DNA from: Nemophila menziesii
Lineage: Eukaryota > Streptophyta > Magnoliopsida > Boraginales > Hydrophyllaceae
Length of the DNA stretch: 64,000 bases
Direction of reading: 5' to 3'
Assembly (NCBI GenBank): GCA_029959085.1
Contig: JARWIR010000018.1
Location: forward strand, 248,001 to 312,000
The notes beneath the pieces are model-generated. The model was not told the origin of the DNA, searched no databases, and was given only the letters and a program-made list of their open reading frames with translations. Numbering within the stretch: the first letter of the stretch is position 1; every line of letters starts with the position of its first letter. Positions 62,579 to 64,000 of the stretch are shown piece after piece. Made by a program: the position numbers and the translations under genes.

Positions 62579-64000
62579 TAAGCTTTTTCGCCACCAACCA
62601 AAGAAATATACATGTATACACCGTTAAATTAATATAAAATTGAGAAGATCAAGTGTTGATCTATACAAATTTGTTATCATCTGAAGCGATTCGGTATATG
62701 CAGAGTACAACTTTAATAATTTGTTATAGATAAATATGGATTATACAAAAAAGAGAGATGTAAAAAAGGAAAATATAGGATCAAACAAAATCAAAGTACA
62801 ATACTGAAAGCGAATAAAGGGTTTCGATCTCCTTTATTAGGGGATACTTAGGTGATAGATCACCAAGGGAAAATCATATTCTTTAACTTCTTGATGAAGG
62901 AGAATTTGGGTATAACACAGTGATCCAAATATCAACAAACATTATTCAAATGTTTCCAATACGCATGAAATATAATAGTAGACTCTAAATCCTCCCAAAT
63001 GTTATCATACACCTATGTTTAGTTGGAACAATTGGAGTATCGAGCCTTAGGATAAGCTTAAGCCCATATGTCATCATTTATGTAGAGGAAAATTATTAAC
63101 TTAGAACATAAAATACACAAACATTATAATTAATAAATAGTGTGCCGCACATGGAAATAAATAATCAAGTTAAATTATAAATTCACTTAAGCCCTACTAA
63201 CTCTTTAGCTATGATCCCCTACGACACTTAGCCATGACATATAGAAACAACATAGAGTGTAAATCCAAACCAGGAAGAACAAAAATACATCAAACTAAAC
63301 TAAATACTCTAGAAAAATGAATAATTTTTTTTATTAATAATAGAAAATTGTTATTTCTTATGAAATGCCAATATCTCCTTTTCTAACATAATGTTGTATT
63401 AAGGGCTGGAAACCTAAATATTACCAATATATCAAGTAATATAAAAAAATAACACGGTAAAAAAAATCAAAAGGGTCACCAAAATTAGTAAGAACACTAT
63501 ATTATTCAGACACATCAATGTAGGTCAAATTTCATAAATCTTGCTGATAAAATTTTGGATAAGATATAGAAAAGGTTTGTAATAATTTTATGAATTTTTA
63601 TATTTTATAGGTAAGAATACAAGAGAGTTCAAGATTACGTATAAATTCCTCCATATGCGCATCCATATAATATAATTTATCGGGTAATATTTAGTTGGTA
63701 ATATAGTCGTAGTAGTGCGAAAAAGCTATAGAAAAGTCACATGTTTAATGTCAATATTCTAAACCTCGGGCAAACTAAATTATCTCAATTATGTTGTTTT
63801 TAATGATCATAATTATATCCTTAAACTCGTGCACTCTATTTACAAAAATGTGTAAATTGGAATAACCCACATGATTGAAAGGTAGTCCATATGTACAATT
63901 GCTACAAAATTTAATGTCTATTGAGATGTTCATGGTATGAGGTATTTTTCAGTCTATTTGGGGATAATAATCATCTGTTCCTAAGTTTTTATTAAGGAGT
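62579..64000. repeat. Direct repeat D2 (right copy), continues past the window
   Basis: Matches 55879-57300 almost base for base. Differences are scattered (for example CCGTTAAATTAA versus CCGATAAACTAA) and there are a few 1-2 base indels. The copy is still matching at base 64000. Confidence 0.9.

Noticed and set aside
55879..64000. D1 and D2 as the two LTRs of one retrotransposon
   Set aside because: No TG...CA ends, primer-binding site, polypurine tract or gag/pol lies between them. The interior holds a CACTA end and an intron-containing EMF1-like gene.

Overview
The window looks like nuclear DNA of a flowering plant, most likely a eudicot. It is very AT-rich and has canonical GT/AG introns. 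It carries decayed pieces of plant-specific genes: chromomethylase, a CTR1/EDR1-type Raf-like kinase, an ABCB transporter, POP4 and an EMF1-like gene. It also holds plant transposon debris of Helitron, Athila-type Ty3/gypsy and CACTA type. I cannot name the species. No bacterial-style gene organisation, rRNA, tRNA or CRISPR was seen.

Layout. (1) 1-2963: the end of a putative Helitron, with decayed ABCB-transporter and RNase P/MRP POP4 exons upstream and a hairpin plus CTAG terminus at 2936-2963. (2) 2997-55871: a head-to-tail tandem array. The outer units are a 'basal' 4.75-kb type (U0, 2997-7746; U7, 49352-54838, interrupted by a retrotransposon; U8, 54839-55871, partial). The inner units U1-U5 are an enlarged 7.2-7.3-kb type. 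U6 (44164-49351) is an enlarged unit cut short. (3) 50846-53258: a broken Athila-like fragment inside U7. (4) 55879-64000: a second duplicated locus. A direct repeat of at least 1.42 kb (55879-57300 and 62579-64000, offset about 6.7 kb) flanks a CACTA-type terminus (58340-58640) and a short two-exon EMF1-like gene (60921-61979).

Main observation. Each inner unit U1-U5 carries a long inverted repeat built from chromomethylase (CMT3-type DNA methyltransferase) sequence. The inner stem is about 407-434 bp of BAH-domain sequence, the loop is only 9-24 nt, and an outer stem of about 72 bp comes from methyltransferase motif I. Protein reading frames are broken in several units (stops, a 7-bp deletion, permuted domain order), but the two arms stay highly complementary. 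The five tandem hairpins look like a potential source of dsRNA and small RNA against the host's own chromomethylase. That function is an inference; the hairpin geometry is read directly from the sequence. Every unit also carries short antisense pieces of a Raf-like kinase catalytic loop, once in basal units and twice in enlarged units.

History suggested by the lengths: a basal 4.75-kb unit gained an internal tandem duplication of about 1.16 kb (kinase segment). It then gained an insertion of about 1.45 kb (the CMT fold-back) in the second copy, giving about 7.3 kb. That enlarged unit was then amplified by unequal exchange. The only plausible intact coding gene in the window is the small EMF1-like gene, and it is far shorter than family members.
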